This document shows positions 9,937 through 19,764 of a DNA stretch of 64,000 bases, piece after piece (positions within the stretch are counted from its first letter, which is position 1; each line of letters opens with the position of its first letter). This DNA comes from Methanobrevibacter ruminantium M1 (GTDB lineage: Archaea > Methanobacteriota > Methanobacteria > Methanobacteriales > Methanobacteriaceae), in contig NC_013790.1 in the NCBI RefSeq assembly GCF_000024185.1, forward strand, positions 1,387,501 through 1,451,500. The letters are read 5' to 3'. The notes below the pieces were generated by a model. It did no database searches. It saw nothing but the letters and a program-made list of their open reading frames with translations, and had not been told where the DNA came from. A program made the translations under genes and the position numbers.

Positions 9937-11922
9937 ATCACTTAAAATGGGGAAAATTCTATAGATATCCTCATCATTTAAATCGCTGCGATAAAACTGA
10001 TTTAAATAAAAGTCTAAAATCCCTTCAGATCTAATTTTATATAAATTCATTTTTTCAATGTTTTCTGAGGATTTTTCAGAGGGAATGGTGCTGTTCTCCT
10101 TTAACTCATAGGATTGGGATTCAAAATCGTTATAGATATTGTATAAGTATTCTTCAGAAACAAAACCCTGAACTAAATAATCGTAAGAAACATTTTTTGT
10201 AAAAGACTTTTTGTTTAAGGTATGATAACAAATCAAATCATCCCATAAATAATCAATTCCATCAGCAGAAAATAATGCTTTAGAAATAAAAATGGCGTCT
10301 TCACCTAAAATTGTTGGAAAAATAATTCTGTTTTCAATTAAAAAGCTTCTCTTGAACAGTTTTGTCCAAATGGAAGGTGGCGGAAAAGCTATAGATCGGG
10401 GATTTCCATAAATATTTTTAAAATAGCCATGAAGTTCATTTGGATAGATAATCTTTGTAGGCAAATCCTCATCAACACTTGCATAAGTGCCATAAACAAA
10501 ATCACAATCCTCTTCATTGATTGCATTATATAATTTTTCTAGTGCATCAATTTCAAAATAATCGTCATGGTCTAAAAATATCACATAATCTGAAGTAGAT
10601 TCATATAAACCAATGTTTCTAGGGGTTCCAGGGGACCCTGTTCCTTCTTTTATATGGATAGCTTTAAAATTTTCATATTTAGAAGAATATTCATTTATAA
10701 CAAGTTCGGTATTATCCTTTGAATTATCATTAACCATTATGACCTCAATATTCTCTAATCCAAAGGACTGATTTTCAATTGACATTAAAGTTCTATGAAT
10801 GAATGTTTCATTGTTATATATTGGTATGACAACACTTATTTTGTAATTATTTGATTTGTTAGACTTATATTCCAAGTATTCTTGACTGTTTAAATGGAAA
10901 TATCTTTCTTTATCGAAAATATCATAATCTGCTGAGGATAGCTTATATTCAGATAAGAAATCCAAATAATATTTGTTCTTATCGGAAATATCAAATATTA
11001 ATAAGTATTCCTCTTTCAAATTGTTCTTAAAATCTTCTTTTAAATTATTAAATCCTCTAAAATCTCTTTTAATTAACCTATAAAATTCATCTTTAAGTTC
11101 TAGAGGGGATTTGTTAAACCATTCCAACAGCATGGAGAACGTATGATTAATAAGTTCCTTTTTAAAAATTAGATATTGGTCATTTTCTAAAAACACATCT
11201 AATACCTTATTTGTTGCCTTAACAATATCAAACTTCCTTTTATCAAATGTTTGAGTAACGGAGTCGGCATGGCGTCTTCTATAATATAAATGCTTTTTTA
11301 AAAATCCAAGACAGTTGGATTTAAATAAAGAATTGTAAAAAAAGGCATTGTCTTCAAAAAACATGCCTTCTGGGAAATAAAGATCATTTGAATCTAAAAA
11401 TTCTTTTTTATATAATTTAGAAACAGGACAAACTGGTATTTTAAATAAAAATTCTTTTATATCGTTAAAATTAAAAATTGTATCTTCATCAATTGCATTT
11501 CTTTCAAAACACAGATGATTATATAATTCAGTTTCAACATAATTTTTTGAATTGTCCATATAATTAATCATTTGAAAAAAAAGCATATCCAAATCTTTTG
11601 ATTTTGCATGGAAATATAGAAGTTCTAAAGCATTTTCACTAATCCAATCATCTGCATCAACAAAACTAATATATTCTCCTTGGGCTTCTTTTAATGCAGT
11701 ATTACGTGCTGAACCTTGTCCTCTGTTTTCAGTGCTTATTATTTTTATGCGTTTGTCTTTTGATGCAAAACCATTTAAAATGGAAAGGGTTTTATCAGTT
11801 GAACCATCATTAACACAGATAATTTGAATATCTTTTAATGATTGGCAACAGACGGAATCCAAACATTCCTTAAGATATTTTTCACCGTTATATATTGGAA
11901 TAATTACTGAAACTTTTGTCAT
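9916..11922 (-). CDS. Glycosyltransferase with two tandem GT2 domains (probably truncated by a frameshift)
   Basis: The protein has 668 residues with two GT-A domains. The first (1-110) has VSVIIPIYNGE, VNDGSTDKT and VDADDW; the second (about 320-430) has ISVVIPIYNNE, VNDNSKDNT and LDHDD. Each is followed by a helical region with a GEDA or FEDN acid motif. Tandem GT2 enzymes often add two different linkages of a repeat unit. The start ATG follows GGGGATTAA. The reading frame ends in DFVSTRI, probably early: a good out-of-frame continuation is listed at 9734-9936. It heads a minus-strand series with the genes at 8363 and 7322. Confidence 0.85.
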   Translation of the reverse strand: MTKVSVIIPIYNGEKYLKECLDSVCCQSLKDIQIICVNDGSTDKTLSILNGFASKDKRIKIISTENRGQGSARNTALKEAQGEYISFVDADDWISENALELLYFHAKSKDLDMLFFQMINYMDNSKNYVETELYNHLCFERNAIDEDTIFNFNDIKEFLFKIPVCPVSKLYKKEFLDSNDLYFPEGMFFEDNAFFYNSLFKSNCLGFLKKHLYYRRRHADSVTQTFDKRKFDIVKATNKVLDVFLENDQYLIFKKELINHTFSMLLEWFNKSPLELKDEFYRLIKRDFRGFNNLKEDFKNNLKEEYLLIFDISDKNKYYLDFLSEYKLSSADYDIFDKERYFHLNSQEYLEYKSNKSNNYKISVVIPIYNNETFIHRTLMSIENQSFGLENIEVIMVNDNSKDNTELVINEYSSKYENFKAIHIKEGTGSPGTPRNIGLYESTSDYVIFLDHDDYFEIDALEKLYNAINEEDCDFVYGTYASVDEDLPTKIIYPNELHGYFKNIYGNPRSIAFPPPSIWTKLFKRSFLIENRIIFPTILGEDAIFISKALFSADGIDYLWDDLICYHTLNKKSFTKNVSYDYLVQGFVSEEYLYNIYNDFESQSYELKENSTIPSEKSSENIEKMNLYKIRSEGILDFYLNQFYRSDLNDEDIYRIFPILSDFVSTRI

Positions 11923-12393
11923 TTAATCCCCGTATTTAGATAAAAATTATAGAAACTTTATATAAAAACAAATAAATATATTATATATTATTGAATTAAA
12001 TATATAAAATATGTGGAATATATATGTAATGAAAAGAATATTAGAAATAAAAGGATATATGTATTAATTTTTTATTTATATCTCATTCGTGGATTAAAAA
12101 CTGAAAAAATAATATTTTTATTGTTAGTTTGCTTAAAATATTATTAAAAATGAATACTATTGATTAATTTTTGCTTAAAATATTATTAAAAATGAATACT
12201 TTTGATAATTCTTGCTTAAAATATTATTAAAAAAATATTTTGATTAATATTTATGATCAATATTCTGATTAGGTTTAATTAAGAAAATAATTGATTAAAT
12301 TCTAGAAAACTTCTAAAAAAATAATATATATGATTAAAAATATAATATAATTAATTTAAAAATTTAAATCTTATAAAAAATAGATGGGATAAT
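11923..12393. other. AT-rich divergent spacer with three 42-bp direct repeats
   Basis: The region separates the minus-strand GT2 gene from the plus-strand ABC permease and must hold both promoters. Three imperfect direct repeats sharing GCTTAAAATATTATTAAAAA begin at 12131, 12173 and 12214, with a period of 41-42 bp. TATA-like stretches occur near 11990 and 12330. I see no coding frame. Confidence 0.55.
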
Positions 12394-13164
12394 ATGGCAC
12401 TGATTGAGAAAAACGAACTCTTCTTATTGGAGGAAATCGTAAAAAAGAATTTTGCAGCAAAATATAAAGATTCGATATTAGGGATATTTTGGAGTATTTT
12501 AAAACCATTATTAATCATGATTTTACTTACAATCATATTTTCAAACTTATTTGGCGGAAGCATTGAAAATTATCCAGTTTACTTTTTATCCGGAAAAATT
12601 ATCTTTGATTTTTTTAATTCTGCTACATCAGTATCAATGATGTCACTTAAAGGCAATATAAACATTTTAAAAAGAACTGCTGCACCAAAACATATTTTTA
12701 CGTTAGCAGGAGTCGTTTCAGAATTTTTAAATTTTTTAATTACCTTAATAATATTAATTGGTGTCATGATTGTGACCAGATCCCCATTTTATATATTGGA
12801 ATCAATGATAGCAATAATCCCGATAATGTCATTAATCATTATGATTACTGGAATTAGCTTAATACTAGCTGTTTTATGTGTTTACTTTTCAGACATACAA
12901 CATTTATGGGGCGTTATTACATTAATGTTAATGTATGCATCTGCAATATTCTATCCAATGAACATAATCCCTGAACCGTTTCACGGAATAATGATTTTAA
13001 ATCCAATTTTTTGGGTTATAGGCCAATTTAGAATTCTTGTGCTATGGGGAACAATACCAAGTAGGATGAATATGTTGAATTTAGTTCTTTTATCAGTGAT
13101 TATTTTAGTGTTTGGAATAATAGTTTTCAAGAAATTTGAGAAAAAGATTACTTTGAAATTTTAA
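12394..13164 (+). CDS. ABC-2 type polysaccharide/teichoic acid export permease
   Basis: The protein has 256 residues with six predicted membrane segments. A short cytoplasmic N-terminus (LEEIVKKNFAAKYKDS...LGIFWSILKP) has the pattern seen in Wzm and TagG permeases. Further features are FLSGKIIFDFFNSA and YASAIFYPMNIIPE. It would pair with the ATPase encoded 14 bases downstream to move a lipid-linked polymer across the cytoplasmic membrane. The two genes are clearly one operon. This places the locus in the ABC-transporter-dependent class rather than the flippase-polymerase class, at least for one of the polymers made here. Confidence 0.88.
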   Translation: MALIEKNELFLLEEIVKKNFAAKYKDSILGIFWSILKPLLIMILLTIIFSNLFGGSIENYPVYFLSGKIIFDFFNSATSVSMMSLKGNINILKRTAAPKHIFTLAGVVSEFLNFLITLIILIGVMIVTRSPFYILESMIAIIPIMSLIIMITGISLILAVLCVYFSDIQHLWGVITLMLMYASAIFYPMNIIPEPFHGIMILNPIFWVIGQFRILVLWGTIPSRMNMLNLVLLSVIILVFGIIVFKKFEKKITLKF

Positions 13165-13178
13165 TTAGAGGGGATAGG

Positions 13179-14645
13179 ATGAATCAAAAAAGAGATGAAT
13201 TAAATTCTAAACAAAATATAAACTTGGATTCAGAAAATGAAATTTCCTCATCAGAAATTAATCTTAAGAAAAGAGATCCTCAAAATAAATCAGATTTAAT
13301 AGCTCAGCAACGCATGAAAGCTAAAAGGGAATTAATTGAAAGATATAATATGTCTGAAAGTGAGGCTGAAAGTACTCTCAAAAGCATAGAAAATAAGGTA
13401 ATGCAAAAGAAAAATAAAAAAATAACTAATGAAAAAGAGATAGAAATTAATTCAAATAAAGTTAGAATGGATGATAAAAATTGTTCTTTGGAGAATAGCG
13501 CTGGTGTTTCAGAAAACAAGGATAAAAATGATGAAGCTATAAAAATACAAAGCCAAAATTCTCAAATTGAAGGAGAATCTGAGGAAATTATTCCAGAGCA
13601 TGTTTTAGAAAGACAAAATCCTAATAAAATTGATAATAGTGATTATGAAATAAATTCTGTTTCCGATACACTGCCTGTAATAGAGGAAGGGGAATCAAAG
13701 CCTATTCAAAATGCCGAGGATGAAATCGTAAAGAAAGAGCTTGTTGATTCTGTTTCTGATGTGGTGCCTGTTGTGGGAGAGAAAGAAGAAAATAATGAAC
13801 CTATAATTAAGAAAGACGATTCATCAGATGTAGATGATGTCTTGTCATCAATAATTCCAGAATATCATCAGAAATCATCAATTGAAGTAAATAATGTTTC
13901 ATTAAGTTTTAATATTGAAAATGATAAGATAGATAATCTTAAGGAATATATTATTCGTACCCTAAAAAGGACCAAAGAGAAAAAAATTAAATTTCATGCT
14001 TTAAACAATATCACTTTTAAAATCTATAAAGGTGAAAAAGTAGGGATTATTGGATATAATGGTGCAGGAAAAAGCACATTGCTAAATGTTATCACAGGTA
14101 TTTATGAACCTGATGAAGGAAATGTGAAAACATATGGAAAAATTTCTCCATTATTGTCTTTAGGTGCAGGTTTTGATTATAATTATTCTGGAAGAGAAAA
14201 TATCTACTTAAATGGAGCAGTTTTAGGTTATGATAAGAAGTTTTTAGAATCAAAATTTGATGAAATTGTGGAATTTTCAGAACTTCAAGATTTTATTGAT
14301 TTGCCTATTAAAAACTATTCTTCAGGAATGCTTGCAAAATTAGGGTTCTCTATAGCAACAATTGTCGAACCTGATATTTTGATTATTGATGAGGTGCTTG
14401 GAGTAGGAGATGTGAACTTTCAGAAGAAAAGTAGTAATAAAATCAAATCTTTAATGGATGGGGGAACAACTGTTCTGCTTGTTTCACATTCTATTGTTCA
14501 GATTAGAGAGATATGTGACAAGGCTATATGGATTGATAAAGGGGAGCTAAGAGAGTTTGGCGAAGTTAATGAAGTTTGCGATCATTACCTTAAAGATGCC
14601 CAGAATGCCACTAAAAATCAAGTGAAAGATATTAGATTTAATTAA
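13179..14645 (+). CDS. Polysaccharide export ABC transporter ATPase with long N-terminal extension
   Basis: The protein has 488 residues. The ATPase core is residues 234-480: Walker A GYNGAGKST at 292-300, signature SSGM at 381-384, Walker B LIIDE at 401-405 and the H-loop LLVSHS. It matches the Wzt/TagH branch, including SPLLSLGAGFD. It lacks the C-terminal carbohydrate-binding domain of some Wzt proteins. The first 230 residues are unusual: a charged, low-complexity region rich in Glu, Asn and Lys, with two copies of a SVSD..PV motif (160-167 and 191-198). The start ATG follows GAGGGGATAGG. It energises the permease encoded just upstream. Confidence 0.88.
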   Translation: MNQKRDELNSKQNINLDSENEISSSEINLKKRDPQNKSDLIAQQRMKAKRELIERYNMSESEAESTLKSIENKVMQKKNKKITNEKEIEINSNKVRMDDKNCSLENSAGVSENKDKNDEAIKIQSQNSQIEGESEEIIPEHVLERQNPNKIDNSDYEINSVSDTLPVIEEGESKPIQNAEDEIVKKELVDSVSDVVPVVGEKEENNEPIIKKDDSSDVDDVLSSIIPEYHQKSSIEVNNVSLSFNIENDKIDNLKEYIIRTLKRTKEKKIKFHALNNITFKIYKGEKVGIIGYNGAGKSTLLNVITGIYEPDEGNVKTYGKISPLLSLGAGFDYNYSGRENIYLNGAVLGYDKKFLESKFDEIVEFSELQDFIDLPIKNYSSGMLAKLGFSIATIVEPDILIIDEVLGVGDVNFQKKSSNKIKSLMDGGTTVLLVSHSIVQIREICDKAIWIDKGELREFGEVNEVCDHYLKDAQNATKNQVKDIRFN

Positions 14646-14768
14646 AATTTATTTATTTATTTATTTATATAATTTAGTTATATTATAAAATGAAATCGTT
14701 TTAATATATGGTTAATAATTGATTTGAATTATAGAATCTTCTTGACCATATTTATATATTAAAATGGG

Positions 14769-14965
14769 ATTTGATAGATAATTTGGCCTTTATTAAATTT
14801 TAACAATCTTTATTTTTTCTTTTTTCTTTTATTACACTTGCAAAATAATTTTTTTCTAAAAGAAACGTTTTTTTTTATAGTTTAAACAGTGTTGCCAAAA
14901 AAATTTTTTTACTTAATAATTTTTAATATTTTTTTAGAGGGTCTGAGAAAGATTATCTATCAAAT
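14769..14965. repeat. Perfect 14-bp inverted repeat pair, possible element ends
   Basis: ATTTGATAGATAAT at 14769-14782 is matched by its exact reverse complement at 14952-14965. The right arm lies inside the decayed mobile element that starts at 14939. The left arm may be the outer end of another degraded copy facing the other way. Between the arms there is only T-rich sequence. Confidence 0.55.
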
Positions 14966-15229
14966 ATGATTTATATTTAATATTTTTATGGTTTGATAGG
15001 TATTTTTCTTTTCCTTTATAATAATACTTATATTTTTATTTTATTTAAACAAATGAGGTCATCTTCATTGTTAAATTTATTAATAAGCTTTACATATATA
15101 TTATGTGATTAAATGATACTCAAGCCTAGATACAATAAAGAAGACCTTAATTATCTTTTGTTAGATGAAATATTTAAAATTCTTTGTTCAAGAGATTCTA
15201 AAAAAATAATCGCTAAAATCATGCACTAA
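14939..15229 (+). mobile_element. Decayed mobile element remnant, copy 1
   Basis: The sequence from GGGTCTGAGAAAGATTATC onward is repeated, at lower identity, from 23210. Within it a 38-codon frame (15113-15229) encodes MILKPRYNKEDLN and then EIFKILCSRDSKK. In copy 2 the same peptide is broken by stops and shifts. I infer the 5' end and first codons of a transposase of unknown family. The whole 14646-15370 spacer otherwise holds T-rich sequence and no gene. Confidence 0.5.
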
Positions 15230-15370
15230 ACATATAGTTTTGCTTCAACCAAAAATATATATTGAATGTAATTCATAATTTATCACATTAACATAAGAGC
15301 TATTTCTAAATTCTATTAAATTGATAGAAAAGCATCATATTAATTTTATTAATGTATAAAGTTGATTGAA

Positions 15371-17824
15371 ATGAATTATAAAATTAGCATTATCATTCCA
15401 GTATACAATGTAGAAAATTACATTGAAAAATCATTAAACTCAATTATTTCACAGTCAATAGGTATTGAGAACCTAGAGGTCATATTAGTTGATGATAACT
15501 CTACAGATAATAGTGCAAATATTATAAAAAAATATGTTAGCAAATATGATAATTTTAAAGGAATATACTGTGACATTGGAAGTGGGTTCTGTGGCAGACC
15601 TAGAAATATTGGTTTAAGCTATGCTACTTCAGAGTATATAATGTATTTAGATTCTGATGATTGGTTAGAAGAAACTGCCTGTGAAGTATTATATAATACT
15701 ATCATTAATGAAAATGCAGACATTGTTTGTGGGAGTCAAACAAGACTAGACAATGAGGGCAATAGAAAATTTTATTATCACTTATGGGTTACTACATTAA
15801 CTGATCCGAATGAAGATTACAATACTCGAATGAAAACAACACAGGAAATTATAGACGATCCGAATTTTAAGTTAGTCGTTACAGATTTAGATAAAAATCC
15901 AAATATTTTAGGACATGCAAATGTCTGGGGGAAAATTTTTAAAAAGGACCTAATAACAGAAAATGAACTATCATTTCCAGAGGACATAGTTGCTCAAGAT
16001 TCAGTTTTTTTATTAAACTCCTTTTTCGTTGCTGAAAAAATTGTATTTATAAACGACATAATTGTTCATTATAACAATTTACGTTGCGATGATGATGATA
16101 AATCCGCTTCCTATGTAAAAACTACTAAAAATCTATTTGGCAGAATCAAAGCATATGATTTAATGGATAATATTAGTAAAAAATTTTCAAAGGAAGAATT
16201 TTTCTACAGATATTTATTAGTAGGCAAATTAAATTACTGGTTTAATTCATTTTTAATGGATTCTAATATTAGCACATATGAAATTAAGCTTCTTTTTAAA
16301 AAATATTCTCATTTATTTAGTAATTGTTATAAATTTAATACAAATCTACGAAAAGATATTAAAAATATTTTTAAAGAAATAGATGAGGGAAATTACGATA
16401 TTGCTGCATCAACTGTTTCAAAATTACAATCAAAATCATTTTCCGCAAGTGAAAACAAAATTAAAGTATCAGTAATTATTCCTATTTATAATAATGAAAA
16501 ATTTCTAAGCAAATGTTTAGATAGTGTTATAAATCAAACATTGAATGAAATAGAAATAATTTGTATTGATGATGGGTCTTCTGACAATTCTATTGAAATA
16601 TTAAATCAATACGTCCTTAAAGATTCACGTTTAAAAATTATATCTCAAGAGAATCTAGGGGCCGCTACAGCAAGGAACAATGGATTAAAAATTGCAAAAG
16701 GAGAATATATAGCATTTTTAGATTCAGATGATTGGTTGGAGCTAAATGCATTTGAAAAATTATATGAAAATATAACAACTAACAATTCAGATTTAGTCCT
16801 GTTTAACTCTATTGAACATAAGGAAAATGCTAATTTAAAAGAAAGAATTCATATAAAAAATGATTCAATCCCCGATTACAATTATTACACATTTAATTAT
16901 AATTATAAAAAAGACTTAGTTATGAATGGATATTTAGATATTTGGTCTAAAATGTATAGGACTTCATTTTTAAAAGAGAACAATATTCAATTTTCAAACC
17001 ATCAAATATTCAATGACATTCAATTTCACATAAAAACTATGTTAAATGCTAAAAAAATTTCTTATTGCCCAGAATTTTTATATAATTATTTAAGAATTAA
17101 TCACCCTTCTCTTCAAAATAATCTTAGCTTGGGCAATGAAAGTTTTATTCTTTTAGATATAATAGATGAAATCGAAGACTATTTAATCGACAATGAATTT
17201 TATAATGAATTAAAATCTAATTTTATAAGATTTAAATTAACTGAATTGGAAAGTACGCTAGAAAAATTAGAAAATCCTTATAGAAATGAATTCTTTAAAT
17301 TAATTAAAAATAACTTTAAGAAAATGCAATTGACAGAATATCAAAGAAAAGAATTACCTCCAGAGAACTATCAATTTTTTAATGATGTTTTAACATATGA
17401 TTCATTTTTTGAATATGCTTTAAAAAACAGTGAAAAGGAACGACAGAAATTAAGTAATGCCTTAGCGGATAGTGAAAAGGATCGGCAGAAATTAAGCAAT
17501 GACTTGGAAAATAGTGGAAAGGAACGGCAGAAATTAAGTGATGCCTTAGTGGATAGTGAAAAGGAACGAGAGAAATTAAGTGATGCTCTAGAGAGTAGTG
17601 AAAAGGAACGAGAGAAATTAAGTGATGCTCTAGAGAGTAGTGAAATTGAACGGCAGAAATTAAGTAATGCTCTAGAGAGTAGTGAAAAGGAACGACAAAA
17701 ACTAAGTAACGACCTAAAAAACAGCGAAAAAGAACAGGAACTTATTAAAAAAGAATTTACATCATCCAATAGTTGGAAAGTTACAGAACCCCTTCGAAAA
17801 ATCAGAAGAACAATTAAAAAATAA
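15371..17824 (+). CDS. Glycosyltransferase with two GT2 domains and a C-terminal coiled coil of 14-residue repeats
   Basis: I use the ATG at 15371 rather than a TTG three codons earlier; 817 residues result. The first GT2 domain has ISIIIPVYN, VDDNSTDNS and LDSDDW. The second (about 365-475) has VSVIIPIYNNE, IDDGSSDNS and LDSDDW. From about residue 688 the chain is a coiled coil of seven 14-residue repeats of the type SEKERQKLSNALES, encoded by a 42-bp tandem DNA repeat at 17432-17725. It ends in SNSWKVTEPLRKIRR, a tail common at the C-terminus of polysaccharide glycosyltransferases. The coiled coil could set spacing or chain length, as a molecular ruler does; that is inference. Confidence 0.83.
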   Translation: MNYKISIIIPVYNVENYIEKSLNSIISQSIGIENLEVILVDDNSTDNSANIIKKYVSKYDNFKGIYCDIGSGFCGRPRNIGLSYATSEYIMYLDSDDWLEETACEVLYNTIINENADIVCGSQTRLDNEGNRKFYYHLWVTTLTDPNEDYNTRMKTTQEIIDDPNFKLVVTDLDKNPNILGHANVWGKIFKKDLITENELSFPEDIVAQDSVFLLNSFFVAEKIVFINDIIVHYNNLRCDDDDKSASYVKTTKNLFGRIKAYDLMDNISKKFSKEEFFYRYLLVGKLNYWFNSFLMDSNISTYEIKLLFKKYSHLFSNCYKFNTNLRKDIKNIFKEIDEGNYDIAASTVSKLQSKSFSASENKIKVSVIIPIYNNEKFLSKCLDSVINQTLNEIEIICIDDGSSDNSIEILNQYVLKDSRLKIISQENLGAATARNNGLKIAKGEYIAFLDSDDWLELNAFEKLYENITTNNSDLVLFNSIEHKENANLKERIHIKNDSIPDYNYYTFNYNYKKDLVMNGYLDIWSKMYRTSFLKENNIQFSNHQIFNDIQFHIKTMLNAKKISYCPEFLYNYLRINHPSLQNNLSLGNESFILLDIIDEIEDYLIDNEFYNELKSNFIRFKLTELESTLEKLENPYRNEFFKLIKNNFKKMQLTEYQRKELPPENYQFFNDVLTYDSFFEYALKNSEKERQKLSNALADSEKDRQKLSNDLENSGKERQKLSDALVDSEKEREKLSDALESSEKEREKLSDALESSEIERQKLSNALESSEKERQKLSNDLKNSEKEQELIKKEFTSSNSWKVTEPLRKIRRTIKK
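17432..17725 (+). repeat. Seven 42-bp in-frame tandem repeats in the GT2 gene
   Basis: Seven consecutive 42-bp units start with GAAAAGGAACGACAGAAATT or a close variant and keep the frame. Copies four and five (17558-17641) are identical, which points to recent expansion. The number of units would change the length of the coiled coil by 14 residues each. Confidence 0.9.
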
Positions 17825-18002
17825 GCATATTTAATTATAAAATTTAAAGATTAATTATAAAATTTAGCCTTGTAGAAACCCTTTCTAAAAGAATTGCATA
17901 TGTCTGGAAATGTTATAAGATACATCTTTTAAAAATAATAAAATTAATGCAAAATTTTTTAAAAATATTTAATTTGGAGTCCCTTTCAAAAAGAGAAATA
18001 AG

Positions 18003-18160
18003 GAGTGCTTAATTGAGTTGATTAAATACTCAATCTCTTGCGAAGATATCTTTTGTATATACCTTATCTGCAATGGGTTTCCTTATTTCAAAATGTTGAT
18101 AGATGTTCCTGAAATTTAGAACGTAATCGAGTTTAATAGCTTAGGGGATTGATAATACTC
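18003..18160 (-). pseudogene. Stray copy of the ugd 3' end and its downstream hairpin
   Basis: On the minus strand a frame ends PIADKVYTKDIFARD followed by TGA. It matches the last residues of the UDP-glucose dehydrogenase at 21956, which reads [15 protein letters not shown]. The sequence after the stop also matches, including the GAGT...AATT hairpin region. Further upstream the frame reads LDYVLNFRNIYQHFE, which is not part of that enzyme, so the copy is joined to another gene remnant. It is not expected to be functional. Confidence 0.65.
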
Positions 18161-18165
18161 TCTAT

Positions 18166-19764
18166 TCAATAGTCATAGCGAGGATTAATTCTATTTAGGT
18201 AAAATGCATTTAAACATTGTAATTTGTCATTATGCTCTTTTAAAATAAATTCATCATAACTGTTTGAATTTAAAATATTTTTATATGCACTGAAATAGTG
18301 ATAACTGGTTTTTTGGGATAAAAATTTAATATTTAAGTTTGATAACTCAGATTTAACGTTTAAAAAAGATTTTGAATCGCATTGATCCACTAATTTCATT
18401 AATTTTAGGACATCATCGTCCCTAAATGAATAATCATAAATTAAAGAATTGTCAACTTCTTTTATTCTCATATTTAATGTTTTTAAAACGTCCATATCTA
18501 AATTGAAAACATCTATATTAGCTAATAAACATAATTTATACGATTCCCGATTTAAAACATTCAGAATGGAATTGGAATTATTTAAAACATGATGTTCGAC
18601 ATCGGAAGTGAAATTGTTATTTTTGAAAAATTCCTCTTTAAAAATAACTGGTTTATTAATGGGGAAAATATGCTCTCCAAAAATATAATCATTCAGATAG
18701 TATTTCATATCTTGAAAGTCCGAAGCCAAAAATATTACGTTGTCTTTAAATTTAATTTTATCATGGCCGATGTCGCTTTTTCCACATATGATGATTTGAA
18801 TGTCTTTTTCAGACTCAAGTCCATATGAACTGAAGATGGCGCGGATGATGTTGTAAATCTCCATTTTTTTAAGATTCTGTGAATCAATTAGAATTGTGTA
18901 TTTGAATTCATTTTTTGAAAACGCATCTTTGAAAATATTTAGATAAGATAAATCCCATTCATTTATGCCAATATATTGTTTTTGGGTAGTGATGTTGTAT
19001 TTCATTAGATTAAATGCATACTCTTCACTTGTGGATGAATTTAAAATTATGTCTTTTAAAGTGGTGAAAAACGAATCTTTTGGAAATTCTACAAATTTTT
19101 TAAAGAAGGTATTGAATAAATGAAATCCGTAGATTTCATTGGTATTTAAGCACTTTAAAAATATTTCCGGTGATTCTAAATAATCCCCAACATCGTTCCA
19201 GTTCACGATATTTGAATAATTGAAATGTTTTAGATATTGGTTATATTCTGGAAATTCACTAGCCAATAGTTTTTTAAGAAGTAAAGTTCCTGTTTCTGCA
19301 TGATTAATATCTGAACCTCTTTTTTCGGAATAATCGAGTATTGTCTTTATAAGAGGATCTTTTGGGGGGAATCTAAACAGTGCATTATTTGGATTGGAGT
19401 AGATGTCCTCCTGTGTCTGGGAACCGATTATAATATCTTCATCGGAAAGCCTTTTAATTAAAAGCAGGTCCAAATCCAGCCAAGTGCCTCCATATTCATA
19501 TAGACGTTTATATCTAAAAAGGTTGGCGAAGCCGGAATATGTTTTAAAACCTCCTTTATATCTAAAAATTTTTGATTTATCTAAAATTTCGTTTGCATCC
19601 CTAATACAAACGCCATTGGGAACATTGCCAATATGGTCATAAGTATAAAGAATCACATCATAATCGCACAATAAAAAAGACTTTAAAGATAGGTGGGCTA
19701 ACTGCGATAGGTTATTGTCGTCATTATCTGGTATCCATAAAGTAAATATCTCATTTTTATCCAT
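18166..19764 (-). CDS. Glycosyltransferase with DXD sugar-binding motif (GT32-like, capsular type)
   Basis: The protein has 532 residues and starts at an ATG five bases after GGTG. The N-terminal part is typical of the glycosyltransferase sugar-binding region family: FTLWIPDNDD (7-16), a region with SLKSFLLCDYDVILYTYD, and FRYKRLYEYGGTWLDLDLL (about 83-101) with the Asp-Leu-Asp metal-binding motif. The latter half (about 290-532) contains a nucleotide-fold-like stretch (YTILIDSQNLKK, DIQIIICGKSD) that I cannot assign. It probably adds a hexose in surface glycan synthesis. The gene lies just downstream of the ugd 3' fragment. Confidence 0.75.
   Translation of the reverse strand: MDKNEIFTLWIPDNDDNNLSQLAHLSLKSFLLCDYDVILYTYDHIGNVPNGVCIRDANEILDKSKIFRYKGGFKTYSGFANLFRYKRLYEYGGTWLDLDLLLIKRLSDEDIIIGSQTQEDIYSNPNNALFRFPPKDPLIKTILDYSEKRGSDINHAETGTLLLKKLLASEFPEYNQYLKHFNYSNIVNWNDVGDYLESPEIFLKCLNTNEIYGFHLFNTFFKKFVEFPKDSFFTTLKDIILNSSTSEEYAFNLMKYNITTQKQYIGINEWDLSYLNIFKDAFSKNEFKYTILIDSQNLKKMEIYNIIRAIFSSYGLESEKDIQIIICGKSDIGHDKIKFKDNVIFLASDFQDMKYYLNDYIFGEHIFPINKPVIFKEEFFKNNNFTSDVEHHVLNNSNSILNVLNRESYKLCLLANIDVFNLDMDVLKTLNMRIKEVDNSLIYDYSFRDDDVLKLMKLVDQCDSKSFLNVKSELSNLNIKFLSQKTSYHYFSAYKNILNSNSYDEFILKEHNDKLQCLNAFYLNRINPRYDY

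Noticed and set aside
17371-17769. A 132-codon minus-strand open frame rich in Ser, Phe and Leu
   Set aside because: It is the antisense of the 42-bp coiled-coil repeat of the GT2 gene and exists only because that repeat lacks stops on both strands.
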